This document shows, one piece after another, positions 22,801 through 31,357 of a stretch of 64,000 bases of DNA (within the stretch, counting starts at the first letter, position 1; every line of letters begins with the position of its first letter). The notes under the pieces are model-generated. The model was not told the origin of the DNA. It saw only the letters and a list, made by a program, of their open reading frames with translations, and searched no databases. Source of the stretch: Jacaranda mimosifolia (taxonomy: Eukaryota > Streptophyta > Magnoliopsida > Lamiales > Bignoniaceae); NCBI GenBank assembly GCA_018894105.1, contig CM032123.1, positions 24,653,744 through 24,717,743 of the forward strand. Reading direction: 5' to 3'. The position numbers and the translations under genes were made by a program.

Positions 22801-23157
22801 AACAAATCTCTACGAGTTCTAAGTTCGATGTGCAGATAAAGTTATATCTACTTCACAACGATGCAACCTATTAATTGGATTAGAATAAACTACTATATGA
22901 CAAGCAACGAAAAAAAAGATGGGTGTGAAAAGAAAGGGAACCTTATCATTGTCCGGAGGTGGACAAGAGAGAAAGGTGGGCTTCGCAGGGGAACGAGAAG
23001 ATGGCAGAACGGCTGGCAGAGAAGATAAATTGGGCCTATCGCTGTTACTGTTACTGGTAGTGGCAGCAAAGGAAGAGTAATTGCGCTCAGCCAATTGCTT
23101 TAAGGCGTCTCTTTCCAGGGAGTCCAATTCCTCGGTGCTTAATTCCCAATCATCCAT
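1651..23157 (-). CDS. SMARCAL1/CHR18-like SNF2 annealing helicase, 5' half (11 exons, 3' part beyond left edge)
   Basis: The product is a SNF2-family ATPase of the SMARCAL1 (HARP, plant CHR18) group, nuclear enzymes that re-anneal single-stranded DNA and remodel stalled replication forks. Eleven exons on the minus strand join in frame: 23157-22942, 22343-22304, 22191-22100, 22015-21960, 21743-21668, 17244-17178, 15991-15925, 15779-15713, 7920-7837, 7761-7720 and 1806-1651, 963 nt or 321 codons in total. All introns have GT-AG ends and phases agree at every junction. Residues about 73-142 form a HARP-like module (FSLHASGNIAAKF, then RLWMFPLSSL). The helicase starts near LLPFQRDGVR, with motif I DEMGLGKT in exon 8 and the motif Ia region (LTPSSL) in exon 9. 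The DExH motif and second helicase lobe must lie left of position 1. Introns 5, 8 and 10 (4.4, 7.8 and 5.9 kb) are full of transposons, yet no exon is broken. The family call rests on recognised motifs, not on an alignment. Confidence 0.88.
1807..2428. other. Intron 10, part upstream of the copia element
   Basis: AT-rich intronic DNA between exon 11 and the copia LTR. No gene, RNA or repeat was recognised. Confidence 0.5.
2429..2651 (-). repeat. 3' LTR of copia element
   Basis: About 223 bp, nearly identical in pattern to 6111-6303 plus 6743-6779. It runs from TGTTGACCC to TTTCTCA on the minus strand. Confidence 0.85.
2652..2665 (-). promoter_or_regulatory. Polypurine tract of copia element
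   Basis: On the minus strand AACTTGAGGGGGAG stands directly before the 3' LTR start TGTTGACC. This is the plus-strand priming site of Ty1/copia elements. Confidence 0.85.
2975..4403 (-). pseudogene. copia pol remnant: reverse transcriptase and RNase H
   Basis: Four overlapping pieces in different frames carry the copia RT/RNase H signature. 4403-4011 holds PIPLRKGVRSC and the WKEAMVEEMKAL segment. 4036-3830 has GKWVFIVKHKADGSIDRYKA, the RT start. 3663-3445 has YIDDIVVTGDD, containing the catalytic YxDD, and DLGKLQCFLGIE. 3394-3026 covers the RNase H region. An EAEYR motif follows just downstream near 2980-3010. Frame changes between the pieces show it is dead. Confidence 0.85.
4404..5111 (-). 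pseudogene. copia integrase region, heavily decayed
   Basis: This segment lies between the gag zinc knuckle and the RT, where copia elements carry protease and integrase. No continuous frame remains. The call rests on position and scattered similarity only. Confidence 0.5.
5112..5869 (-). pseudogene. copia gag remnant
   Basis: From Met 5869 (MGDEKDTVFGSK) the frame encodes a UBN2/DUF4219-type retrotransposon gag: the LVKLDRTNYFTLSSSVLFIK segment, then YNQWDSENSLVMSWLINFM. After a frame break it continues at 5363-5112 (IYDFLASLNIEYDQIRVQV) and reaches a CGYCGKPW zinc knuckle start. The longer open frame that begins at 6004 runs into the untranslated leader. Confidence 0.8.
6085..6102 (-). promoter_or_regulatory. 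Primer binding site of copia element
   Basis: Minus-strand TTGGTACCAGAGCACGG lies about 9 bp inside the 5' LTR end. It matches the initiator-methionine tRNA primer site (TGGTATCAGAGC) with one change. Confidence 0.85.
6111..6779 (-). repeat. 5' LTR of copia element, split by a MITE
   Basis: LTR sequence at 6111-6303 and 6743-6779 matches the 3' LTR. The middle (6304-6742) is an unrelated insert. Confidence 0.83.
6304..6742. mobile_element. MITE-like insert inside the copia 5' LTR
   Basis: Comparison with the 3' LTR shows an insert of about 439 bp flanked by a duplicated CATG. Its ends are imperfect inverted repeats (GACGTGTTTCATACAAGC at the left, GCCGCGTTTGATATAGGC read from the right). 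It has no coding capacity. A superfamily cannot be assigned from the ends alone. Confidence 0.7.
6780..7049. other. Intron 10 sequence, nothing recognised
   Basis: AT-rich intronic DNA between the copia 5' LTR and the next MITE-like block. No gene or repeat is visible. Confidence 0.5.
7053..7479. mobile_element. Probable Tourist/PIF-Harbinger-like MITE
   Basis: An AT-rich block of 427 bp between two TTA trinucleotides (7050-7052 and 7480-7482). Read inward from the right, the end is GGGCCTGTTTGGATGTG, a very common plant MITE end. The left end (CACCCCATTTGCATAT) is only a weak match. There is no coding sequence. Confidence 0.45.
7571..7594. repeat. (AC)n microsatellite
   Basis: A short CG/CA alternating run in intron 10, preceded by a poly-A tract at about 7543-7559. 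Confidence 0.9.
7720..7761 (-). CDS. Helicase exon 10 (42 nt)
   Basis: The exon reads MIQQWLDIASSDIL, between a TTGCAG acceptor and a GTATG donor. It is 75 bp downstream of exon 9. Both neighbours are in phase 0. Confidence 0.85.
7837..7920 (-). CDS. Helicase exon 9 (motif Ia region)
   Basis: The exon is 28 codons, AIAVTSCVREAWPVLVLTPS and then SLRLHWAS. LTPSSL is motif Ia. The acceptor is GTACAG and the donor GTAAGTG. It lies 7.8 kb from exon 8 because of hAT insertions. Confidence 0.88.
7921..8381. other. Intron 8 sequence beside exon 9
   Basis: Ordinary AT-rich intron DNA up to the hAT target site. No coding segment or repeat was recognised. Confidence 0.5.
8390..11943 (+). mobile_element. 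hAT transposon, full length but dead, in helicase intron 8
   Basis: The element is 3554 bp with ends CAGAGTTGTCA and, read inward from the right, CATAGTTGTCA. A perfect 8-bp target duplication GCTATACT flanks it at 8382-8389 and 11944-11951. Both subterminal regions are rich in AGGCG/CGCCT words, which in hAT elements are typical transposase binding sites. The interior carries a hAT transposase gene in the plus direction, antisense to the host gene. A C-to-A or A-to-C change in the end sequence and many stops indicate age. Confidence 0.92.
9084..11719 (+). pseudogene. hAT transposase (BED finger, DUF659, C-terminal dimerisation region), broken
   Basis: The start ATG at 9084 follows an intron-like TTTACAG. 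A BED-type zinc finger region (WKYVRLENPK, then a Cys pair) is read at 9084-9330 with a frameshift near 9183. The frame at 9192-9743 contains ARWMYDAGITFNAVKHESF and LKVPTYHEVKVPSLKKEVE, the start of the DUF659 core; it continues at 9757-10008 (CSILSDGWKDKRDRTLINFL, VVTDNASK). Scattered fragments follow. At about 11025-11145 is the dimerisation signature (LSCSASGCERHWSFFEHV), then after an intron an acidic C-terminal tail at 11235-11719. Several frameshifts and stops make it a pseudogene. Confidence 0.88.
11952..12567. other. Intron 8 between first and second hAT elements
   Basis: Intronic DNA with no recognised gene. It ends in a CCA-repeat tract (12562-12575) that served as target for the second hAT element. 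Confidence 0.5.
12576..13471. mobile_element. Non-autonomous hAT element 2
   Basis: The element is 896 bp with ends CATGGTTATCAAAAGCG and, from the right, CATAGTTATTCAAGGCG, related to the ends of the 8390-11943 element. The target duplication CCACCACC is perfect (12568-12575 and 13472-13479), though it lies in a CCA repeat. Subterminal GCGCCT/AGGCG words are dense at both ends. No transposase sequence is present. Confidence 0.85.
13254..13275. repeat. (CT)n microsatellite
   Basis: A CT-dinucleotide run inside the second hAT element. Confidence 0.9.
13480..14979. other. Intron 8 between second and third hAT elements
   Basis: Intronic DNA, pyrimidine-rich at its start and AT-rich further on. 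No domain was recognised in any open frame. Confidence 0.5.
14988..15682. mobile_element. Non-autonomous hAT element 3
   Basis: The element is 695 bp with ends CATAGTTATTAAAGG and, from the right, CATAGTTATCAAAGG. A perfect 8-bp target duplication GAAGCAAT flanks it (14980-14987 and 15683-15690). Subterminal AGGCGA/GGCGAG clusters lie at 15015-15085 and 15525-15665. The middle is AT-rich and non-coding. It ends 30 bp from exon 8 of the helicase. Confidence 0.9.
15713..15779 (-). CDS. Helicase exon 8 (Walker A, motif I)
   Basis: The exon encodes FVLQHGGRVLLADEMGLGKT and LQ. DEMGLGKT is the Walker A motif that binds ATP in SNF2 enzymes. The next hAT element (14988-15682) ends only 30 bp downstream of the exon in the direction of transcription. 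Confidence 0.92.
15925..15991 (-). CDS. Helicase exon 7 (start of SNF2 domain)
   Basis: The exon encodes GRYEKIPSSIEARLLPFQRD and GV. LLPFQRDGVR is the Q-motif-like start of the SNF2 ATPase. It ends in phase 2. Confidence 0.87.
15992..17177. other. Helicase intron 6
   Basis: An intron of 1186 bp with a poly-T stretch near 17076-17114. No gene or transposon was recognised. Confidence 0.6.
17178..17244 (-). CDS. Helicase exon 6 (linker)
   Basis: The exon is 67 nt and encodes IESLDPLVGRAIAAATALPD, LQ and one base. The acceptor is TTTTTCAG and the donor GTAAAT. It is isolated between two transposon-rich introns. Confidence 0.84.
17245..17917. other. Intron 5, AT-rich block before copia remnant
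   Basis: Very AT-rich from about 17480 to 17910, possibly a decayed MITE, but no clear inverted ends or target duplication were found. Confidence 0.4.
17918..18290 (+). pseudogene. copia gag C-terminus and protease trace
   Basis: Fragments fit the region between the gag zinc knuckle and the protease. Around 18238-18290 the sequence reads NYSWVIN and, in a shifted frame, TDHITG, a decayed form of the copia protease DSGAxDH motif. The frame is broken there. Confidence 0.55.
18315..19500 (+). pseudogene. copia GAG-pre-integrase and integrase remnant
   Basis: 18315-18524 encodes the typical run SPHLTLSHVLHVPNLSCNLL. 18851-19035 carries the integrase core trace (VSWVFLLK, then SDKEKEYF, a changed SDNGxEY). 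19085-19400 matches the VAERMN and TPFNCF segments across frame breaks. Confidence 0.78.
20010..21400 (+). pseudogene. copia reverse transcriptase and RNase H remnant
   Basis: Pieces include the WKEVV start near 20031, a YADDI trace near 20563-20580 where the catalytic YVDD is expected, and at 20885-21121 LRYLKGTLWKGLFFKK and YANADWTGSVMSRRSTS, the RNase H region. Stops and frame changes separate them. Confidence 0.8.
21471..21650 (+). repeat. 3' LTR of truncated copia element
   Basis: It begins TGTTAGGGTTTTG after a purine tract and ends GAGAACA. The 5' mate is missing, so the boundaries rest on the TG...CA ends and on position. Confidence 0.65.
21668..21743 (-). CDS. Helicase exon 5 (HARP-like module, end)
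   Basis: The exon completes the split Arg codon and reads LWMFPLSSLSTAESI, then IRDVPGCNVE. The TTTGCAG acceptor and GTGTGT donor fit. It ends in phase 0, only 17 bp from the LTR end of the copia remnant in intron 5. Confidence 0.86.
21960..22015 (-). CDS. Helicase exon 4 (HARP-like module, middle)
   Basis: The exon reads VLLGAFHTIPKANWNANE plus two bases of an Arg codon. A pyrimidine-rich tract and CTATAG acceptor precede it, and GTGTAT follows. The IPKxxWNAxER pattern is conserved in this family. Confidence 0.82.
22100..22191 (-). CDS. Helicase exon 3 (HARP-like module, first part)
   Basis: The exon encodes DPPKQQYPKIKIKF and then SLHASGNIAAKFPYDK, the conserved start of the HARP module. 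The acceptor is TTTAG and the donor GTGCCC. It ends in phase 0. Confidence 0.85.
22304..22343 (-). CDS. Helicase exon 2 (40 nt)
   Basis: This is a short exon too small for an ORF scan. It runs from a CTACAG acceptor to a GTGAGT donor and reads ARMLPSSTVPKMI plus one base. That base completes the first Asp codon of exon 3, which is what fixes the boundaries. Confidence 0.7.
22344..22941. other. Helicase intron 1
   Basis: A 598-bp AT-rich intron between exons 1 and 2. No repeat or gene was recognised. Confidence 0.6.
22942..23157 (-). CDS. Helicase exon 1 (start codon exon)
   Basis: This exon gives 72 codons beginning MDDWELSTEELDSLERDA, an acidic start typical of plant CHR18-like proteins, and ends PPDNDK followed by a GT donor. 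It ends in phase 0. The ATG at 23157-23155 is the first in-frame Met of the protein. Much of the rest of the exon is Ser/Pro-rich and probably disordered. Confidence 0.85.
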
Positions 23158-25756
23158 CTTCGTAGTTGAAGTCCCACCTTCAGCTTATGAGATTTGTGTT
23201 AGGAGATTTGGGTGTACGATTGCGGCAGTTCCAGCTTCCAAGGATCATACGCTACAATTGGTTAACGGGTAATCTGTACTTTTGTTCAGAGCCAGATGAA
23301 AACACTCTAAGCAGTTCCTAACCTATGGAAAAACCAAGCCGTCGACTGAAGGAACAAGACCGAAAAATTTAACATAAACACCATATGCCAATGAATTCAA
23401 CAACTCACATACAGTACTGATCATAATAATATGTAACTCTACCATATTTCATAACAAACAACTACTCATGTTTGCTAGAATCCTAAGAGTACAGATTACC
23501 AAATCAGCAATTGCCTGGCTCCAGGATTCACTTTCCACTAACACTATTACCTGAAACTGAAGGAAACGAATATATCACAATCAACATGCCTAGAAAGACC
23601 AGTATACTTGTGTGGAGGAGTATAGAAACAAAGTGAAATAAGTATCATAATCATACAAGTTAAACTTGCTTTATGTGTCTTGCTAACAACTGTTAGAAGA
23701 CTATTTAAAGAGATTGTATGTTAATGATGATTGAGCAAGCAAGCAATCAAGGCATAAGAACCTTACCTACTGCCCAGTACTTTCAACCTTATGAGTTCCA
23801 CTATCGTGAAGCTACCTTATAACTCCAAGCAAGGAGCATTTTGGCATCAATCAATCAACAGGCATGCACCTGCCCAGGTACATGTCAGCCCCCTCTTGCC
23901 TTAGATAGCTTCTGTTTATGGTGAAAGAGAACTGAGGCAGCACTTGATGACAAGGCTTTACTACCAGCAAGCACAATGCTGCCCAGCAGAATACATCAAT
24001 CATCCAGGCCAGGCCCAAATAAAAATAATAGTAACAGTAACAGTAGAAAGATAACAATAGTACAAACTGATGCACAAATACATGAATATAATATCTGTTG
24101 ATAACAAGAAACTTTTTCAATTCATTTATATGAGGACCCCATGACAATTGACTAATATCACCCTTTGCATGGATATGAAAAATTAAGTTGAACTTTTGGA
24201 TCCTTTGAAAATCAGTGAAATGATTCCTGATGCATGTATGAGATTTCAACCAAGAAATCTAAATATGTCCATCAAATGTGCATAACAAGCAGGATTCCAA
24301 TATTTAATGTACTATCTAGCTCCTCTATCTTTGCAAATACTTGTAAAATAAGAGAACTTGGCACTCATCTTTAATATTGATCCTAGAACTCAAATCACAC
24401 ACTCAGAGTTAATCAGGTCAGTTGTTGAGTCGCCTGATTCATTAAATAAACGTGTCAAAACTAGTTTAGATGACTAGCATAATAAAATTTGTTCAGAAAT
24501 ATCCTTGTGGGCGTCATAAGATTCCTGTAAGCCCGACAATTATATCTTGATTGAGACAGAATAAACATAACCACTAATTTAGTTAGATGACTAGCAAATA
24601 AAATTTATTCAGAACTAGCCATATGGGTGCCATAATGTTGCTGTATGCCTCAAGATCAACAACTACAATTGGCACCAAAATAATCTATTCAATTTTGGGG
24701 ATTTCTACAGATCTACAGACAAAGTCAAAGACAAAAAACTACCAATCATTTTCAGTACTTCACCATAATTGAAGTAAACTTGGACGAACATAATTTTTCA
24801 AACTATATGGCCCCGGCGTCAACACACATTGAATTAAATGGGATTCAGATGTCATGATCAACCAATCAACTGATCACGTCCTAAAACATGGTTGCGAGCA
24901 ATTTCAATTTACAAGTTGCGCTACCTTTAATCAAATTCCAAAAACCCAATTCCTCAATTGGTACTACATAAATCAGTTCACTATCCAAATTACTAATGGA
25001 TTCAGCATTACAAAGAAATCCATTTCATATCATGGCAATACTTGACAATCCAAACCCCTATTAAATCACATGCACTGACCGACTTCATAAATTCAGTAAT
25101 TTCCCAAAACTATCTCTCAGAAACAATATAAGATTTTGAGACTAAGGGAGTAAGAAAAAAGTCAGCATCAGTATCATTGTGTATTCAATTTCCAACAAAT
25201 CATAATTCTTTACTGAAGTAATTTTCGACAATTTCCAGCATCAGGCACTTAAATTTCAGCCATTGACAGTTAAAAGACGAAAGGCTTTAACCTAATTCTT
25301 TGAAGAAAACCGAATGAAGAAACTAACTAGCCAGCACCACCACCGATGTCCGCCCCAAAACTGCCGGTTGGCTACAACCGCCGCCAAGCCGCTGCCGACC
25401 ACCCGGATGCCCCTAATAGTTCCAACTCTAAAATCCTAACATTCCTGGTCAGTTCAAATTAGGATAATGCCGCATCTCAAGGAAGAAGAAAGATGGAGAT
25501 ATAGAATCCGCCGCCACCAGCAAAATCCGCCAAAACACCGCCGGTTGCTAGGTCCCAAGATCACTGCCTCGGCTTCCCTTTAATGCGTGCATGTGTTAAA
25601 CTGCGCTTTAGTGTATGTTGTTGATGTTGTTGTTGGTTTTTTTTGTTTTCCCAATTTTTTGTATATGTTCAGTGTTGGGATTCGGGACGACCGAAAACTA
25701 AGCACTAAGCAGACAGTGTTTTTCTTTTCCTTTTTCCTTTTCTTTTGGGGGGAGGG
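23158..25756. other. 5' flank of the helicase gene, no coding sequence recognised
   Basis: The part just right of 23157 must hold the helicase leader and promoter, but no certain TATA box was found. Most of 23300-25300 is AT-rich. From about 25325 to 25560 the sequence turns GC-rich with repeated CCGCC/GCCGG words, which could be an old leader exon or a CpG-rich promoter patch. Open frames here show no known domain. Confidence 0.45.
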
Positions 25757-25765
25757 TTATACCGA
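25757..25765. repeat. 9-bp target duplication, left of MULE A (TTATACCGA)
   Basis: It differs from the copy at 39780-39788 (TTATATTGA) by two C/T changes. All four copies in this block are in the same orientation. Confidence 0.75.
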
Positions 25766-25930
25766 GGGACACTTATCTAAAAGTATCAAACACATTTTTC
25801 ACTTTGGTGATAAATTTTTACTTGATTTTTATTAGAAAAAACTCCATAGTTTTGTTAAAAGTTTAGAGATTACTCCATACTCACTTGATTTGACAAAAAT
25901 GTCCTTAAGTATAATATTTTTCATTCATTT
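25766..25930. repeat. MULE A, transposase-side terminal repeat
   Basis: It matches the reverse complement of 50130-50300 (MULE B right end) closely, for example the shared ACTTGATTT, TTTAGAGATTA and CTTAAGTATAATATTTTTCA words. It is only weakly similar to the other end of A. Confidence 0.75.
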
Positions 25931-26509
25931 TTTCTCACTTCTTCTTCATCATCCGGACAAGCAAACAGTAAACCCTATCATACCGAAAACAGAAAGAACA
26001 GAAAAAACGCAACAAGCTCCACGGCGGGAACAAGAATAACGTCAGAGCCAAAAACCACCAACCCGACAGCTGCATTGTCTTCTTCTCTTTTTATTTTCAT
26101 CATTTTCGGGTTTCATCTTCTTTTCAGTTTCTTCTCATTTGCTTCTGAGTTTCTTATATTTTTCCGACAATGTCAACCAGTAGTGAAGCAAGTGTGCTCA
26201 ATCAAGTGTTGGGGAGTTGCCGCTACAAAGACCAACTCCATATAATGTCAATTAAGGATAGTATGATTTTAATGGATATGTACATTAATCTTGCAAGAAA
26301 ATGGAGTGAAATCAACGCCGAGCACTTCAGTTTGCAATATATAGCCCCACATCAAAGATTGTACGTGAGTTTAACTGATGACGATAATGTCATGAATATG
26401 GTCTTACTGCATTTGACATTGAAGATGAACATTGTTGACATCCTGGTAAACCAAAAGGATGAATCGAGCAGCAGAGAAAAGAAGAGCAGTGATGTTTTAA
26501 GGTAATACT

Positions 26510-29288
26510 TCTACATAATCTAAATTGTACTGCAGTTTGTAAAGTTTTGTACTTGAAGTGTTCTGAAATTGCACTCTGTTTATTTGAAAATCTTTCTATA
26601 CTTGGAGCGTTCTACATTATACTTCATTGCAGTTAACATTGTACTTCATCTCACAAAAATTATACTTTATTATGTAAGTTTTATACTTCAAGTGTTATAC
26701 TAAAGGATTATCTAAAATTGTACTACAACTTGTAGAGGTTTATACTTGAAGTGTTTCCAAATTGTACGTAATCTATCAAAATTATACTTTCTATTTTCTG
26801 AAATTATTCATTTAACCAAAAATGTACTGAGTTGGTAGGGTTTTATACTTCAATTGTTCGAAAATTGTACTTTATTTTACACAAATTTGTACTCCAGTTA
26901 TCTGAAATTGTACTTCATTTCACTAAAATTGTACTATATTATTTAAGTTTTATACTTCAAAGTGTTCTACTAATTGATTATCTAAAGTTATACTGTTATT
27001 GTAATGGTTTATACCTTAAGTGTTCAAAAATTGTACTTCTTTTTATTCAAAATTGTACTTCAATTTTTTGAGATTATACTTTATTTTACAAAACCTTTAC
27101 TTATTTATTGAAGGTTTATACTTTAAGGGTTATATTTATCGATTATCCAAGATACACTGCAGTTGCTAGGACCTTATACTTCAAGAGTTTGAAATTGTAT
27201 TTCACTTTATCTAAAATTGTACATTTATTTTCTAAAATTATATTTTCTTTTGTACTTCATTTTATAGAAACCTATATTCTTTTCATTGAAATTCTATACT
27301 TCAAGTGTCCTAAATTGTACGTCATTTTATATAAACTTGTACTTTAATTATCTGAATCTATTATTTGACTTTCATGTTTTCTACTAATAAATTATCCAAT
27401 TTGTACTGAAATTGCTAAGGTTTTATACTTCAAGTATTCAAAAATTGTTCTTCACTTTATCAAAAATTGTACTTCTGTTTTTTAAAATTATACTTCATTT
27501 TATACATCATTTTATTTAAATCTGTACTCTTGTCATTGAAGTTCTATACTTCAGGTGTTCTCAAATTGTACTTCATTTTATCTAAACATGTACTCCATTC
27601 ATTGAAGTTCTATACTTCAAGTGTTCGAAGTTGTACTTCATTTTATCTGAACTTGTACTTCAATTATCTTGAATCTATTATTTAATTTAGAAGCGACTAC
27701 TAATGGATTATCCAAAAATTATACTGCAATAGCTAAAGTTTTATACTTCAGGAGTTCTGAAATTGTACTTCACATTATCTAAAATTGTACTTCGATTTTC
27801 TAAACTTATATTTCAGTTCTTACATAATTTCACCTAAATCTGTATTCTTTTCAATGAAGTTCTATACTTCAGGTGTTCTCAAATTGTACTTCACTTTGTC
27901 TAATATTATAGTTCTATTTCTTTAAATTATACTTCATTTTATACATCACTTTATCTAAACTTGTACTCCATTCATTAAAGTTCTATACTTCAAATGTCTG
28001 AAGTTGTACTTCATTTTATCTAAACTTGTACTTTAATTATCTGAACCTATTATTTAATTTTGAAGCGTCTACTAATGTATTATCTAAAATTTATACTGTA
28101 ATAGCTAAGGTTTTATACTTCGGTTGTTCTGAAATTGTACTTCACTTTATATGAAATTGTACTTAGATTTTTTGAAATTATATTTCAGTTTTTATATAAT
28201 TTAACCTAAATCTGTATTCTTTTCAATGAAATTCTATACTTCAGGTGTTCTCAAATTGTACTTCACTTTGTCTAAAATTATATTTCTATTTCTTTAAATT
28301 ATACTTCATTTTATACATCACTTTATCTAAACTTGTACTCCATTCATTGAAGTTCTATACTTCAAGTGTCCGAAATTGTACTTAACTTTATATTAACTTG
28401 TACTCAATTATCTGTACCTATTATTTAATTTTGAAGCGTCTACTAATATATTACCCAAAAATTATACTGCAATAGCTAAGGTTTTATACTTCAACTGTTC
28501 TAAAATTGTACTTCACTTTATATAAAATTGTACTTAGATTTGTTGAAATTATACTTCAGTTTTTACATAATTTAACCTAATTCTGTATTCTTTTCAATGA
28601 AGTTCTATACTTCAGGCGTTCTCAAATTGTACTTCACTTACAATTGTACTTCTATTTCTTTAAATTATACTTCATTTTACCTAAACTTGAATTCTATTCA
28701 TTGAAGTGTCAGAAATTGTACTTCATTTTATCTAAACTTGTATTTCAATTATCTAAACTTGTTATTTAATTTTGAAGCGTCTACTAATGAATTAATCCAA
28801 AAATTATACTGCAATTTCTAAGGTTTTATACTTCAGGTGTTCTAAAATTGTACTTCGATTTTTTGAACTTATATTTCAGTTCTTACATAATTTCACCTAA
28901 ATCTGTATTCTTTTCATTGAAGTTCTATACTTCAGGTGTTCTGAAATTGTACTTCACTTCTTTTACTTTTGTTTCTTAAAATTATACTTCATTTTATACA
29001 TCATTTTATCTAAATCTGTACTCTTTTAATTGAAGTTCTGTACTTCAGGTGTTCTCAAATTGTACTTCATTTTATTTTAGCTTGTACTTCAATTTTCTGA
29101 ATCTCTTATTTAATTTTCAAGTGTTCTACTAATCAATTATCCAAAAAATTGTACTGCAATTGCTTGCGTTTTATACTTCTATTGTTATGAAATTGTATTT
29201 CGTTTATTTGAAATTATACCACAATGCTGAATTATTCTACATATTGTACTTTATTTTACCTAAAATTGTACTTCATTTGTCAACATCA
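26510..29288 (+). repeat. Minisatellite intron of transposase A (TACTTC/GTACTT words)
   Basis: A 2.8-kb intron almost wholly made of degenerate units such as TTGTACTTCA, TATACTTCA and TTTTATCTAAA, repeated every 20-40 bp, with a longer unit of a few hundred bases including GAAGCGTCTACTAAT. Open frames across it are repeat artefacts. Confidence 0.85.
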
Positions 29289-30858
29289 AGGGATGCAGTC
29301 GAGGAGGAAATTAGTTCAACCAATGCATCGCACAATGAATTGGCTTTAATTAGCAACTCAATTGATGCACGGAGGAATTACATATAGAGAGGGTCAAACA
29401 TTCAAGGATGCTGAGGAGTTCAGAATTATGCAATGTCTACTTTGCGGTCATTTAAATACAAGAAAAATGACAGCAAAAAAATCATAGCCGTTTGCAGTGA
29501 TGAAAATTGCAAATGGAGAATCTATGCATCAAGGTATGAAGCTGATAAATTATTTGGCATTCGAAAATGCAATCTAGAGCACACATGTGGTTAGGCTAAT
29601 CTTCGGACAAGGGGACATCCTAAAGCCGATTCCGCTTGGGTTGCTAATGTAGTGAAGGATAAATTGAGATCAGAGCCATGTTATCAGCCCTCTACCTTAC
29701 TGAAAGATATTCACAGAGAATACGGTGTGGAACTTAGGTATCATAAAGCATGGATGGGTAAGGAATTAGCTATGCATGATATCCATGGAGCTGAGAAGGG
29801 ATCTTATGATAAGTTAAGGTGGTACTGTAATGCTGTGAATAGGACAAACCCTGGAAGTATTGCAGACTGTGAGATTGACCCAATTAGTCAAAAATTTCAT
29901 CGGCTATTTATATGTTTCAGTGCTTACCTTATTAGTTTTCTCAAGGGATGCAGGCCATTGATATTCTTGGATGGCACCCATATTAAAAATAAATACAAAG
30001 GAGTCTTACTCAGCGCTATCAGTAAGGATGCTAATGATGACTTATTCACGTTAGCATATGCAGTTATTGACTCTGAAAATGATATTAATTGGGAGTGGTT
30101 TTGCTTTAAGCTGAGAAGTGTCTTAGATTCTGAATATCTGCCTGGCTTATCAAGGTTTACTTTCTTCTCCGATCGACATCCAGGTCTTCTTAAGGCCCTC
30201 CCCATGATATTTCCCAATAGCCACCATGCATATTGCTTGAGATACTTAGTGGATAACTTTGAGAAACAAGTAAGTGTACTCTATCTTTGTTTGTGAGATA
30301 ATTATGTGAAATAAACTCTACTTCATAACATTAAGCACATTACTGATCTATTATTTTAAATTCATGTATTAAGGAAGTACCCTCTACATAACAAGAAACA
30401 TTGGTGTTCTATTTTTATGAAAGCTGTACATGCGCCTACAAGGCAGGAGTATACCTGACATATAGACAACATCTTGGAGTCAATGCCGCTTGCCAGAGAC
30501 TTTATTATGCAGTCTGACCCACCATGTTGGGCAAATTCCTTATTCAGTGGAGATCGATGGGGGTAATAAACAATAATCAAGCAGAAAGTTGGAATAATTG
30601 GGTTAAACCAGCCCGATTTATGCCAGTTGCAGCCATGGTTGATCACATACGCATGCAAATAATGGTTATGATGCATGATAGACGAGAAGAATCTCATAAG
30701 ATGATTAGTCAATTATGTCCCAAGCAAGAGAAGAAGTTGGCAATCAATCATATGCGTTCTCGTAACTTAAAAGTTGTCATGTCTAGCGGTTGGAGCTTTG
30801 AGGTGATTGAGCAAGATAAATCGTATGCTGTAGATTTACAGAGCAGAGTTTGTTCGTG

Positions 30859-31357
30859 GACCTTAGCTCCATGGAACAATATGTTACTACTGTCTTAGAG
30901 GGAAGCCTCCGCGTGAGCAGGGGTGGATAACCTCAGACCAATCAATCGAATATTGATTAATACGTAATCGATCGAACACTATTTGAAAACGGCTCTTCTG
31001 CTCAGAAACGAAATGTTCCAAATGTTCCTGGAAATTCTTGCTCCACACCTTTCTTCTATATTTTGCTTTAAACTTAGAATTAAAGTTTATTAAAAAAAAA
31101 ATGTCAGTTGCTACAAAGATATGACCGATTTATCATATCTTGACTGGTTCTTTAGATCCAGATAATACGAAGTGATGAGTTGGTTTTCATACTACCGGGC
31201 CGGTCTTTTTTTAATCCTAACCCTAAATAGGATAAGTCATAAAAAATAGGTGAATTTGTTTTACTAATATTATCAAGTGACCTTTTTATAGTCGAAATAA
31301 ATGGAATTGGATTTTTCTTTTTTTTAGTAATTCTTTCTTGTTTTCTTTCATTATTGT
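30859..31357 (-). other. ycf2: Plastid DNA insert (ycf2 fragment) inside the MULE transposase
   Basis: The minus strand at about 31048-30926 reads 40 codons without a stop. They include [19 protein letters not shown] and [11 protein letters not shown], which I recognise as plastid Ycf2. The remainder of the insert (for example 31100-31350) looks like further plastid or organelle DNA but was not identified. Relative to MULE B, the insert replaces about 35 bp that encode the middle of the SWIM zinc motif. This is a nuclear plastid DNA insertion, probably of joined pieces. Confidence 0.75.

Noticed and set aside
23851..24249. 132-codon minus-strand open frame upstream of the helicase
   Set aside because: Composition and lack of any motif suggest a chance frame in non-coding DNA.
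26832..27685. Open frames with repeated LYFxLxKIVL-like patterns on the plus strand
   Set aside because: They are translations of the TACTTC minisatellite inside the transposase intron. The same happens at 38147-38905, 40526-41673 and 47446-48894.
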